Shown one piece after another: positions 54,604 through 64,000 of a DNA stretch of 64,000 nucleotides. Under the pieces are notes generated by a model. It saw only the letters and a list, made by a program, of their open reading frames with translations, did no database searches and was not told the DNA's origin. Source of the stretch: Thereva unica (lineage: Eukaryota; Arthropoda; Insecta; Diptera; Therevidae); assembly GCA_949987705.1 (NCBI GenBank), contig OX465281.1:194729112-194793111 (forward strand), given 5' to 3'. Position 1 is the stretch's first letter; the number at the start of each line of letters is the position of its first letter. A program made the translations under genes and the position numbers.

Positions 54604-55485
54604 CTCGTAGGCTCGTGAGGCTCTCGACCAAAACATCCATCGCTTCGGTGACTCTGGTCTGGTTGCTCTGGATATCTTCAAGGCCTTCGACAGAGTATGG
54701 CATTCCGCTCTGCTGTCTAAACGCCAAGCTATTGGTATTGACTCAGTTCTAAGGAACTGGATTGAGAGCTTTCAAGGTAGTATTGGATGGCGTTGAATCC
54801 AACCCTCGCTCCATTTCGGCCGGAGCTCTCCAAGGGGCGACTCACCTACTCTCTTTCTTATATTTATTAATGATCTGCTCTCAATCCCCTCCAACCCACT
54901 TCACAGTTTTGTCGACGACGGTACTCTGCGTTTCTCCCACACTTTCGCTAAAAGCAAACACGTGCTAGACCTTGTCTCGTAGACCGTAAATGTATGTCCA
55001 ATTCTATTAACAAGGACATTGAACTCATTCTTGCTTGGGCCTCAAGAATCGTGTCGAATTCAACGCAAACAAAACAAAGTACTGTCTTATCTCTACAAAA
55101 ACTTGCACCGCCCGTCCCTCTATCTCAGTTGGCAAAAAGAATGTAACGGCTACAATTATTTGAAAAAATAAACGATTTTTTTAGCTCCACATGGACTTAT
55201 ACCACTTTCAAAAATAACATATTAGAAGAAATAAAAACAGGAGCAAATTTAAGTCCATATTTTTATAGACATAAAAGCTTTACTGAAATGAATTTTTATG
55301 TAAAAAGTAATAGTTAAAATGAAGACATTTAAATACATGAATAACCAAATTTATTAAGAGTTTATTTCAGTTATATTAAACATATAAAAATTAAAATTAC
55401 TTCGTTAAGATCTTTAAAAAAAAGATATTTTAAACTTAGTTTTCTTTTACAGTTAGCATATTGAAGTATTTATGGTGAATAGATA

Positions 55486-56163
55486 CAGGGTCTCTCAGAC
55501 CACCCCATTATTTCGAAGAGTTTTGAAAAAAAAAATGAAAACCAAAAAACACGTATCAAATATTTTTTCAAACTCTATCCAGCCATACCAAAAACGCCCC
55601 CTACCTTCAAAAACTTAAATGGAAACCCCCATTTTTTATTGCAGATTCGAAATCTTCATAAAAAAATATGAAGATTTTGCCCCAAGCATTTTTTTACGAT
55701 TCGCCATAGATGGCGCTGTAATCGGAGGAAAACGTTTTTTATGCCCCCTGTTAGCGCCATCTAAGGCGAATCACAAAAAATGATAAGAATAAAATCTTCA
55801 TATTTTTTCATGAAGAATCTAAATCTGCAATAAAATTTAGGGGTTTTTTCAAGTTAAGAATCAAAATGGTTCTCTACCCCCTATTTTTTGGGGGGGAAGG
55901 GATGCAGAATTGAAAACAAAATAAAAACACCTATTTTTTATGGCAGATTTAGATTCTTCATGAAAAAATATGAAGATTTTATTCTTATCATTTTTTGTGA
56001 TTCGCCTTAGATGGCGCTAACAGGGGGTAGGGGGTAGGGGGCGTTTTTGGTATGGCTGGATAGAGTTTGAAAAAATATTTGATACGTGTTTTTTGGTTTT
56101 CATTTTTTTTTTTTCAAAACTTTTCGAAATAATGGGGTGGTACGGGTGGTCTGAGACACCCTG
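55486..56163. mobile_element. Mariner-type MITE with TA duplication, long inverted arms
   Basis: The ends CAGGGTCTCTCAGACCACC and the inverted CAGGGTGTCTCAGACCACC are flanked by TA (55484-55485 and 56164-56165). The arms continue with 'catttttt...caaaact' and a 'tagatggcgct' block. A second inner inverted repeat (aaatatgaagatttt) lies in the centre. No ORF. Confidence 0.85.
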
Positions 56164-56476
56164 TATAAGGTAATAAACTTATCATATCGCTATATTTATC
56201 TCTTGTTATGCTTGAAGTTTTATAAAGTGGTAACATATTAATTTTGCTGAGGTTTTTTGGTCTTCCCTTTTTTCCAAATAAGGAAATTGTTTTAAATGGA
56301 GCATTTTCTTCTATACTAATTTTATAAAAAATTTTGTGAGGTTCATTCCTTTTGAACCTCATCCAACATAATTTAAGCCAGTTTACAATTTCTCCGTCCG
56401 TAATTTTTTTTTGTTTGATAATGCCTCCTTGTTTGATATTGGTTGAGACAAAGTCTTCTCTTTTCATTTCATACAA
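56164..56476 (-). pseudogene. Unrecognised ORF fragment truncated by the MITE
   Basis: The minus frame starts MYEMKREDFVSTNIKQGG and includes VNWLKLCWMRF and FGKKGRPKNLSKINMLPLY, then ITRDKYSDMISLLPY, after which it reads into the MITE. The RPKNLS...IT..KY.D..SLLPY end looks to me like a conserved C-terminal element of TE proteins, but I cannot place the family. Confidence 0.35.
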
Positions 56477-56981
56477 AATGAAGCTGTTTTTTTCGGCAAG
56501 CCTTTATTGCATTATAATAGTCTTGGGCGTGTATAATTGGTCCTTTTTCTTTAATGCTCTTTCCACAACTAACGAGCAGCGTGCCGTGTAGCAATAATCA
56601 ATAATAATTGCAATAAGAAAGTTGTTTTAATTAAAATTATTAGGAATGGACTTATTCCACTTTCAAAAGAAATATTTGTGCGATAGAATTGTACAGCAAA
56701 ACTGTTTTTGTTTATTTTATGTCAAGATAGAACTCTATTGAAATTGTGATTGTAACTATGGAGAGAAGGTGTCTATAGCTCATTAAAATTACCGTTAACT
56801 TAGTTTTTTTTAAAAGTGGACTTATACCACTTTCAAAAAAACCAGCTCATATCTAGGCGGGCGCCCCAAAAACCACCTTGGCCTGGCTGGACAAGGTGCA
56901 CAACCGCGCCATCAAACTCTATATGAAGAAAATAGATTGTCGACACAGTATAAAGGGCGTTTCCTGTGACTCTAGTCTTTC

Positions 56982-57024
<43 letters not shown>

Positions 57025-57485
57025 GCACTCTTTGCTCTTCCATCGACTCTTTAAGCCACCGTAGGAATGTAGCAGCCCTTAGCAAATTTTACCGACACGT
57101 CCTGCCTACACGGCAACTTTTATCCCGTAACACAAGACTAGCCAACTCGGCTCACCCCCACATACTACAGCCCTCTTTTTCGCGCACATCATGTTTTAGT
57201 AGTTCGTTTATAAATAGAACAACTCGACTGTGAAACAGTTTTCCACAGTCGGTATTTCCGAACTCAAATAACATCTCAGAGTTCAAACGCAAGGGTCATC
57301 GACATCTACTCACACATCCTCCGTTCTACATGACAGACACTAGTAGTACAAAGGGTAATTCCTAAGCTTGACTTTACCACATAAAAAGAATATATTCTTG
57401 AGGCCGCCTTAGTATCTTCTGAGGAGGCTTACCGCAACCAAATAGACTTGGTGAAGAATCGTCAAAATGCATTAATATCCTATAG

Positions 57486-57800
57486 CAGGGGTGGCCAAAC
57501 CGCGCCAAGAGGCGCATGCGGCTCTTCGCGGGTAATTGTGTGGCCCGCGGGATTCAATAAGATTTAATAAAATATTTTATACTAGAAGGTTCTAACATGT
57601 GAAAAAGAAAAAAAGAGCCATGAGAGCTATGAGTAATGATTAATCTTCACAGCCTGCCATAGAGAATTAGCTGTCGGGAGCACCTAGCGACCGGGTTGCT
57701 GGACAAAACTCCAAGCAATTGCTTTTCTTTGTAACATTTCAATATAAAGACAGCAAGTCGACATTTCAATACATAGACAAGGAGCCGAGAAAACAAGCAT
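57486..57800 (+). mobile_element. hAT-like terminus remnant
   Basis: CAGGGGTGGCCAAACCGCG at 57486 is a typical hAT end, followed by gcggctcttcgcgggtaatt. I found no matching inverted end in the window, so this is a partial copy or the other end is lost. Confidence 0.45.
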
Positions 57801-57889
57801 ACTTCTTCTGTCCAACATCGAGCTAGTGCTTCATGAGTGCAGGATTGTTTTTCTTCTGCTCCTTTAATGCCGCATGTGATATATTGCGG

Positions 57890-58100
57890 AAACAGTTGTC
57901 CTCCTTGTTGCGGCCTCTTTTGGTAGGATTCTCCTCCACGCTATTCTAGGTCTTCCAAGTAGACGGGTTCCTTTCAAGCGCCTGTTTGGCTAGATTCTTG
58001 TTTGCACCACGCAAGGTGTGGCCATTCCAATTCCATTTCCTTCCATCCTTTCTTGGCAGGTACGTCGCAGTAGTTCTTCATTTGTAACCCTATCTTGCCA
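57890..58100 (-). pseudogene. Degenerate non-LTR element, C-terminal fragment
   Basis: The minus strand reads CWQDRVTNEELLRRT, then GRPRIAWRRIL, the kind of C-terminal segment found in several LINE clades. It is short, with stops. Confidence 0.45.
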
Positions 58101-58429
58101 GCAGATTTTTAGGATGAAAACTTGAAAGAGGCTTGTAATGCATTGGGGGCTTTCTAGGTTTCGCAAACAAACAGAAGAATCCCTTAAAATTGAAGTTAGT
58201 AAGTTTTATAACTTTGATGTTTGGGACAAAAAATTGTGAAACTTGGTTCAATTTTCAACTGCGAATTGTTCCTTTCCAAAAATGGAGTTAACGAAAAAGG
58301 AATACCACGCCACCTTACCTGACGAAAACTTTCACCTCCAATTACATTAAATTTCGCCTGGTCTCTTAAAATCCTCATACTGTTGTCATACTATTGACTA
58401 TTTGAACTCACATTCTCAACTCCTGTGTA

Positions 58430-58640
58430 ACGGTACCAAAGTTTCCAGCGACTTGGAAGCATATTTTAATCATTCCCATTCCCAAGTGCCTTCGCCTACC
58501 AGCCCTCCGGTTTTGGGCAAATGTCCTTGAAAAGCTGATGGCTACTCAAGTGTGTAATTGCGTATTGTGAGCGTCTCAAACTTTTAAATATAAATATGAC
58601 AATCTGGCTTTCATAATAATAATAGAGTTACCCTTCTAAC
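58430..58640 (+). pseudogene. Jockey-like RT remnant (plus strand)
   Basis: The plus strand reads FPATWKHILIIPIPKCLRL and, after a shift, VLEKLMATQVCN, the RT fingers motif of Jockey-group LINEs. It ends where a minus-strand remnant of similar type begins. Confidence 0.55.
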
Positions 58641-59605
58641 TCAGGAGGTGCACTTCTCAGTACAAATGTTTAGAGATGAGGGGGTTGTTGAATTCCTTGG
58701 ACCATCTTCTTATAAATCGCAGGACTGAATTGCCCATGGAGGAGATATAATTGACGTGGGTGGAGAAATCCAACTTAACTTCTTACCTAACCCCTAGATC
58801 GATTACAGATTTAGCACGGAAGACTTTGTTGTCAAGAAAAGTATAGTCATAAGTCATAACACCACATTTCCTACAAAAATTCATGTTCTCACATTTACTA
58901 ATATTAAGCACAAAGTTGTTGTTGAAACACCAAGAATTGAAGGTGTTTAGGTCTGCTTGCAGAAGTTTGCAATCCTCTATTCTCCTTATGTGGCGATACC
59001 GTTTGATGTCATCAACGTAAATAAGGATTTTACAGTGCCTTAACTTGGTAAGAATATCGTCAATTGATAAAATAAAAAGGAGAGGCCCAAGATATGGCTA
59101 CGTTGTGGGACCCCAGAGGACGCTTCGATGTTTTTAGGTTTGACTCCGCGGAATAGAACCTGGTAGGTTCTGTCGGCTATGTACAGCTGGAACCATACCA
59201 CAAGGATATGCGGAAATTTCTTTAATTTAATTTCTTTAGTTTAAGAACTATAATATTGTAGAGTGAGAGAGCTTGTCGAAAGCCTTACTGAAGTCTGTGT
59301 AGACACAGTCAGTTTTGCTGCCAGTGACAAAGCCTCGAACTGTGTGTGAAGAGAACTCCAGTATATATTAGTAGTAGTGGAACGAGCTGTTTTGGTTTGT
59401 TGAGATAGGCTCTTGCAGATAGGGGCGACAGCAGAATAAATAATAGATTAGAAGAGTTTTGGTATAGACGATAACTTCGCAATTCATCTATAATTATATA
59501 TTTCGTTCTTACAACTTTTTTATGGACAGGCTTCATAAAAAAGTTCTTCCATAAAGTTGGGAAGCGCCCTTTATTTGGGATTTTTGAAATAAACAGTCCA
59601 TTCAA
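58640..59605 (-). pseudogene. Jockey-like reverse transcriptase remnant (minus strand), heavily frameshifted
   Basis: Reading the minus strand from 59605, KGRFPTLWKNFFMKPVHKK (fingers) is followed by a RSTTTN-like block near 59370 and CVYTDFSKAFDKLSH (motif A, about 59290). Further on are GVPQRSHILG..LLFILSIDDIL (motif B, about 59080), ILIYVDDIKRYR (YVDD motif, about 59020), ADLNTFNSWCFNNNFVLNI and a C-terminal FIRRWSKEFNNP segment near 58700. At least five frame changes occur, so it is an old copy. The order matches Jockey-superfamily LINEs; the endonuclease is missing. Confidence 0.72.
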
Positions 59606-59760
59606 AACGCGGGGGAGTGTTCCAAAATAACACCGTTAATAAAATCGAACCCTAAAGGTTAAAGGGATCACGAAAATCGAGGTCCCGCGGTTCTAAAACA
59701 TGGGCGTCATCCCTAAAAATGCAAAAAACACCCCTTTTTAGGGGGTTTTTGCGATTATTT

Positions 59761-60587
59761 CAATAATAATGAAAACTAATGCGATGAAATGCACTTTTAT
59801 TAATATTTATTTGCGAAGATGGTTGATTTGTACTAAATTAAGGCGAACTTTATTATAATGGGGAGTCCTAAAGGGTTGAAACTACCCCTAAATCGGCCAA
59901 AAATGGAAAAAATCTTTTTTTTTTTTTCAAGTTTATGCTTCAAATTCGATTGTGCGCGTGCTGTCAAGCAAAAATAAATTATTTTCAACCCTTAAGGGAT
60001 TAAAACTACCCCTACAATAATAAAAATCAACTTTACATAAAAAAATTGCAAAAATTTATTTTTTTGCTTTTTCTTTGAAATTTGGTTCAATAGGTATTAT
60101 CAGCAAAAAAAAATATTTTTTTCAACCCTTCAGGGGGGTAAAACTACCCCTACATTAAAATTGTAATTGACACAAATTAAAATTTATTGTTTTGCATTTA
60201 AATTTTATTTTCCATTTTTAATCAATAAAACATTTGGAAAATTTCACTATAAACCCCTTTGTACAGAGGTTAAACCACCCCTAAATAGAAAAAAAATAAA
60301 AAATATATTGAGAAATATTTCATTACAATTTTAATGTAGGGGTAGTTTTACCCCCTTAAGGGTTGAAAATAATTTATTTTTGCCTGACAGCACGCCCACA
60401 ATCGAATTAAAGCATAAACTTGAAAAAAAAACGCTTACAATTTTTTCCGCCGATTTATGGGTAGTTTCAACCCTTTAGAGGACTACCCCGTATCATAAAG
60501 TTCGCCTTAATTTAGTACAAATCAACCACCTTCGCAAATAAATATTAAAAAAAGTGCATTTCATCGCATTAGTTTTCATTATTATTG
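59761..60587. repeat. Foldback element with about 270-bp arms and repeated 'aaaactacccctaca' motif
   Basis: The left arm (caataataatgaaaactaat ... aatttagta-type sequence) matches the inverted right arm ending attagttttcattattattg. The motif ttcaacccttnaggggntaaaactacccctac appears in direct order near 59980 and 60119 and inverted near 60335, so the structure is a palindrome of repeats. No ORF. The motif also occurs near 22531. Confidence 0.75.
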
Positions 60588-60756
60588 ATCGCTCCCAATT
60601 TTCCCCACTCGTTGGTTAAAGTACTTTACCCTGTATATAGTATTAATTCCGTGACAATAAAACAATTTGTTCACTGCCAGGTTCAAGGCTTGCAAATTTT
60701 AATACTATTTTATGCCTAACTTCTTTTCAGAAAGGCGGTATAGTAGCTTTTTAATT

Positions 60757-61095
60757 CAAAGGATAATACTCGTACAGCTTACTGTACTATACTCGTCATA
60801 CTCTTTCATTTGATACCCATACCAAGGGCGTTGTAAAGAAAAAGGTAAGCCGCCATTTTGTGTCGGCCGCATTTTGGGTTTTGAAAGACTCCTCATAGCG
60901 AAGTGTATTCTACTTGTCACACCTTTTCATTTGATACCCATGGCTGGGGTCGGGGAGCGCAATTGCAAAATTTGATTGCAGATTGTATTGTCATGCGAAC
61001 TATACGTATGTGCAAAATTTGCAGCTGATCGGTTATATGGAACTGGGTCCAAATCAAGTTGCAAGATTTGTTTACACTACACACACATACAGATC
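60757..61095 (-). mobile_element. Helitron fragment (minus strand)
   Basis: It shares the 'ctttcatttgatacccata', 'ccgccattttgtg' and 'ctgatcggttatatgga' blocks with the other Helitron copies. No terminus is kept. Confidence 0.68.
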
Positions 61096-61132
61096 AAGAT
61101 AATATAAGGCATATAAAAAGTTAAGTTGCCAT

Positions 61133-61560
61133 CACTGACATATAGTAATGGACTGCTAAATGAGCAAAATCCCATACAAAAAATGGCACCAAAAACTATT
61201 CCTGCCTCGCTCCCACGTTAAATCCCAATGAACTGTAATCGTCAGCGCATGTCAGCGATATAAACATAATTAGAAAAAAATAGACAGGTATAGTTTTCGT
61301 TCTTCTGTCTCACTCTTGAGCTATTTTTAAAAAACCGTCACGGTTTTGGAATAAATACATTTATTTAATGAAAAAACTGCTAATAAATAAAAATGAGTGA
61401 TGGAAATTTGTTTCCGTTAATTATAACAAACATCTTATCACTTATTTTCTCCTAAATTCGAAGAAATTTTTTTTGTTTGCATGAAAAAGGTTTTCTATTT
61501 CTGGAGAAAAATGGTGCCATTCAGCATCGTCAATCAGCAGTCCATTACTATATGTCAGTG
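61133..61560. mobile_element. MITE with 8-bp target duplication GTTGCCAT
   Basis: The ends are CACTGACATATAGTAATGG and its inverted copy (25 bp perfect). GTTGCCAT occurs at 61125-61132 and 61561-61568. The 8-bp duplication suggests hAT or P-type; the CACTG start does not decide between them. 428 bp, non-coding. Confidence 0.88.
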
Positions 61561-61868
61561 GTTGCCATTGATATCGGGGAAATTAAATGTAAACAATAAA
61601 ATTCTTTGATTCTGCATCCACGCCATGGTATATTTCTTTATTCGATATAAACAATAGTTTTTTGAGCTGCAAAGGACATGGCCCATTTTTGTATGGGCGT
61701 GTGCATAGCTATCGAACTTAGTGTACACCAATGATTTTTGGTGTTTTATATTCGTGAATATTGGCACATTAATTTGCTATAAATAAAAAACTCAAGGAAC
61801 TTGTCATTACAACAGACTAGACATAAACAGTTTCATTAAATCTTTTAATCAGATCGCTTGCAATAAGT

Positions 61869-62796
61869 GGTTTTGTGCTAATATCTCTTAAACGGCAAGT
61901 CCTATCATAAAATAGTGTTTACAGAGTTTGTAGATCATGAGATTATCTATAAAAAATGATATTATACATTTTCTTGTACGAGCTGCCGTTCATGAGATAT
62001 AGCCGTTTTAAAGATTTAAATTACTCATATCCCCTAACTCGCAACTTGTATAGGTCATCAGACGTTCAATAAATCCTCTGTTGGACTACGTGGCTAATAT
62101 TTTCAGGGTGATTCCTGGATATATTATAAGAAAAAATTGTTCTAAAGAGGGGGGAGGGTATACACTATCCACTAATATAGTCGGTGGAAAGAACAGAAAA
62201 AAATCTAAACTTCTAGACTAATCATCCTAGAGTAACGTAATTATACTCTTTTAGATAAATATGTATTCTTTTATTTGATGTTAACAACAGGAGATTGAGT
62301 GAATCCTTTTGGAAGATATCGTCGATCCAAATGCAAACTATCGAAAATGAAAAATGCCTTTTTTTTGCTTTATTATAATTGCACTCTAGACGCCTTTGTG
62401 ATGGCAAAATATCGACGCCCTATCCCTTCTCCAATCTTTTCAAACTACGGTTGCAATGTACCAAAAATTAACTTCTTCAAAAAAGTAAAATTTTGTTGTT
62501 TTTTGACATTCCTGAAAACTTATTTGACATTCCTGAAAACTTATTCGATAGTTTGCATTTGGATCGACGATATGTAGGCTCAAAATAAGTATTTATTGAA
62601 CGTCTAATGACTTATACAATTTGCGAATTAGGGGATATGAGTAATTTAAGTCTTTAAAACGGCTATATCTCATGAACGGCAGCTCGTACAAGAAAATGTA
62701 TAATATCATTTTTTGTAGATAATCTCATGATCTACAAACTCTGTAAACGGTATTTTATGATAGGACTTGCCGTTTAAGAGATATTAGCACAAAACC
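61869..62796. repeat. Foldback element with about 215-bp arms
   Basis: The left arm (ggttttgtgctaatatctct ... ggcaagtcctatcataaaat ... aaattactcatatcccctaa) is inverted at 62580-62796. No target duplication is visible. A second inverted-repeat unit sits in the loop. Confidence 0.8.
62316..62573. repeat. Inner element with 30-bp perfect inverted ends
   Basis: The ends atatcgtcgatccaaatgca... are exact inverted copies at 62316-62345 and 62544-62573. An 18-bp direct repeat (gacattcctgaaaactta) lies at about 62506-62543. It is nested in the loop of the larger foldback. Confidence 0.72.
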
Positions 62797-62984
62797 GAAT
62801 TTTCTGTTTTTAGGGTAGCATACAACCAATTTTACGAAACATCAACAATGATAACCAGTTAATAGTAGGTTACCAAAATTCCCTTAAAATCGGTCTTTAT
62901 TTAGCGGTTGCGGAAGACATAACACTCCGACGTGGCTGTCTTCTGCTAATTTCGACGGTTGTGACTCAGTCGGCTGCTTAAAAA

Positions 62985-63192
62985 AAGTGAGCTCATACAA
63001 CATCCAAGAGTTCAAACTAGAAACTCACTGCCTCCTCCACATGCATCCTCCGGACCACTTTTAACCTATCACATAATTTTTCTATCCAAAAGCTAAGCTT
63101 ACTACTAGACATTGCACCATGTAGTAAACGACATAACGGACTGGTAGTATAAGGGGTGGAACCTAAGTTTAGACTCTTTCACATAAAAAAAA
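62985..63192 (+). mobile_element. CR1-like LINE, 3' end (C-terminal codons and UTR)
   Basis: The plus strand ends its coding part with LLHMHPPDHF and a stop, matching HFLLHPPDPL in the copy at 17802. The 3' UTR (ctagacattgcaccatg, gactggtagtataaggg) and an A tail at about 63183-63192 follow. Confidence 0.75.
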
Positions 63193-63750
63193 AGATAACA
63201 GATGTTCCTAATGAGGGCATTTGTTGTCCATTGACATGTCTACAAGTAGTATGCATGGTGTGGAACGTCCGTTATGCCGTCCATACACAACGAGACATGT
63301 TGTTCAACTTGGTTGTGTATTACAAGTTTGTCTTGTGTGGAATTGTTGGCCAGTCAAATTGTGTGTGTGTGTGCAAACAGCACGGACAACAAATCAACCA
63401 AGTTGATCAACATGGCTCCTTGTATATCAGCGACATTATATTTATCTTTCTCTATGGTACATTATGGCGGAAGTTGACAAAAGAATCTTTGAATTCATCT
63501 TGAATTACTTAATCTTCTTAAATAAAACTGACAAGTTCAGAGAGGTTAAAAAGTACGTATTAATTCATTTTTTTATGTTTGTTATACAATATATTTACTA
63601 CAAATGTGTACATGGAATGTACTTTTTTGTCCATGTCCTTTCGGCATAATTTCGTTCTCATCGGCTTTTGTTCTGGAAGCAAATTTACAGACGTATTCAC
63701 GTCGAAAACTTGTATAATATGGAACAAAATTCCCCGAAGGAAATTAAAAA
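63193..63750. other. No recognisable gene
   Basis: Overlapping frames of 61-115 codons (63156-63503) are open in all three plus frames across a GT-rich stretch, which argues against real coding. Nothing else is recognised. Confidence 0.4.
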
Positions 63751-64000
63751 ACTAGTTGGGATGTGGGTTCGACCCTTTCGGTCCACACGATCAACTTCCC
63801 AGTATGATGGATGTTGAATAGTATGATTGGATATTTTAATAATAAATGAACAATAGGCAATATAAAATATATGTATAATACCGAGAATTCGTCACAATTG
63901 TTTATCAATATTTTCGTTAAAATGTCAAACTAAATGTGCGCACTTACAAGATTAGGTATTAATGTTTTTCGGCACCTCAATGAAGTCGATATAGTTTTTA
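63751..64000 (-). mobile_element. Helentron/HINE-like element, copy C, cut by the window end
   Basis: Read on the minus strand, the 3' end matches copies A and B: the inverted repeat (atactgggaagttgatcgtg), hairpin GGGTtcgACCC and CTAGT. At about 63960-64000 the 'actatatcgacttcattgag' core repeat appears. Part of the interior present in A and B is missing. Confidence 0.68.

Larger units (their letters stand above)
55142..56844. mobile_element. Unclassified insert with repeated gtggacttataccac motif
   Basis: The motif tggactta(t)accactttcaaa occurs near both edges (55190-55213 and 56815-56838) and once inside (56647-56668, as attcc). It contains a minus-strand ORF fragment and a MITE. The ends are not defined by a target duplication. 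It may be a DNA transposon whose subterminal binding sites are these motifs. Confidence 0.45.
54604..57392 (+). mobile_element. CR1-like LINE, copy C, interrupted by a 1.7-kb insert
   Basis: 54604-55141 encodes frameshifted RT (LDIFKAFDRVWH, then RNWI, then AGALQGATHLLSF in shifted frames). 56845-57392 encodes the C-terminal part (PKNHL..LDKVHNRA-type reading, SRNTRLANSAHP) and the 3' end (gtacaaagggtaattcctaagctt). The region between the two parts is partly deleted and replaced by the insert at 55142-56844. A run of about 35 A residues (56986-57020) interrupts the second part. Confidence 0.78.

Noticed and set aside
63156..63503. A 115-codon plus-strand frame with Cys residues
   Set aside because: All three plus frames are open over the same GT-rich stretch, so openness is not evidence of coding.

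Overview
The window is AT-rich eukaryotic DNA made almost entirely of transposable elements (TEs). The mix of families points to an arthropod, most likely an insect: a Bel/Pao LTR retrotransposon, RTE-like and CR1/Jockey-like LINEs, Tigger/pogo, Harbinger, hAT and Tc1-type DNA elements, Helitrons, a tRNA-derived SINE and many foldback MITEs. I cannot name the species. I find no host gene that I would defend as intact. Nearly all the readable protein belongs to mobile elements, and most of it carries frameshifts or insertions.

Layout. 1-4.9 kb: the arm of a foldback element, then an element with subterminal inverted repeats (Helentron/HINE-like) split by a 2.55 kb Helitron, which itself carries a MITE. 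7.2-10.3 kb: a complete but dead Tigger element with TA target duplication. 10.7-15.9 kb: a SINE, a 300 bp palindrome, a second HINE-like copy split by a 1.5 kb foldback element, Helitron pieces and another foldback element. 17.6-19.8 kb: a CR1-like LINE. 20.3-22.3 kb: a TE-associated gene broken by an RTE fragment, then a Cys-rich ORF. 24.9-26.0 kb: a deleted Tc1-like element. 26.8-31.1 kb: several Helitron pieces, one hosting an RTE 3' fragment. 31.3-32.6 kb: a probable solo LTR with tandem repeats. 35.5-38.3 kb: an RTE-like LINE inside a CR1-like LINE. 40.6-51.0 kb: a Polinton/Maverick-like remnant (integrase tail plus a BIR-domain ORF) split by a 9.3 kb Bel/Pao element, which in turn hosts a Harbinger MITE, a hAT MITE and a Helitron. 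51.2-53.1 kb: a SINE and a second RTE-like LINE. 54.6-57.4 kb: a CR1-like LINE split by an unknown insert that contains a mariner-type MITE. 57.5-64 kb: LINE remnants, three inverted-repeat elements, Helitron and CR1 scraps, and a third HINE-like copy at the window edge.

The nesting can be read as a time series because many insertions keep exact target-site duplications (TSDs) or have an empty-site paralogue in the same window. These include CCACT around Bel/Pao, GACGTAAG around the hAT MITE, TTA around the Harbinger MITE, GTTGCCAT around a second 8-bp-TSD MITE, 10-13 bp duplications around three RTE copies, and A|T insertion of two Helitrons.

The most unusual feature is the BIR (inhibitor-of-apoptosis) ORF. 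It starts about 21 nt after the stop of a Polinton-type integrase chromodomain fragment on the same strand, which suggests an anti-apoptosis cargo gene of a Polinton/adintovirus-like element. It is now broken by a frameshift and by the Bel/Pao insertion.
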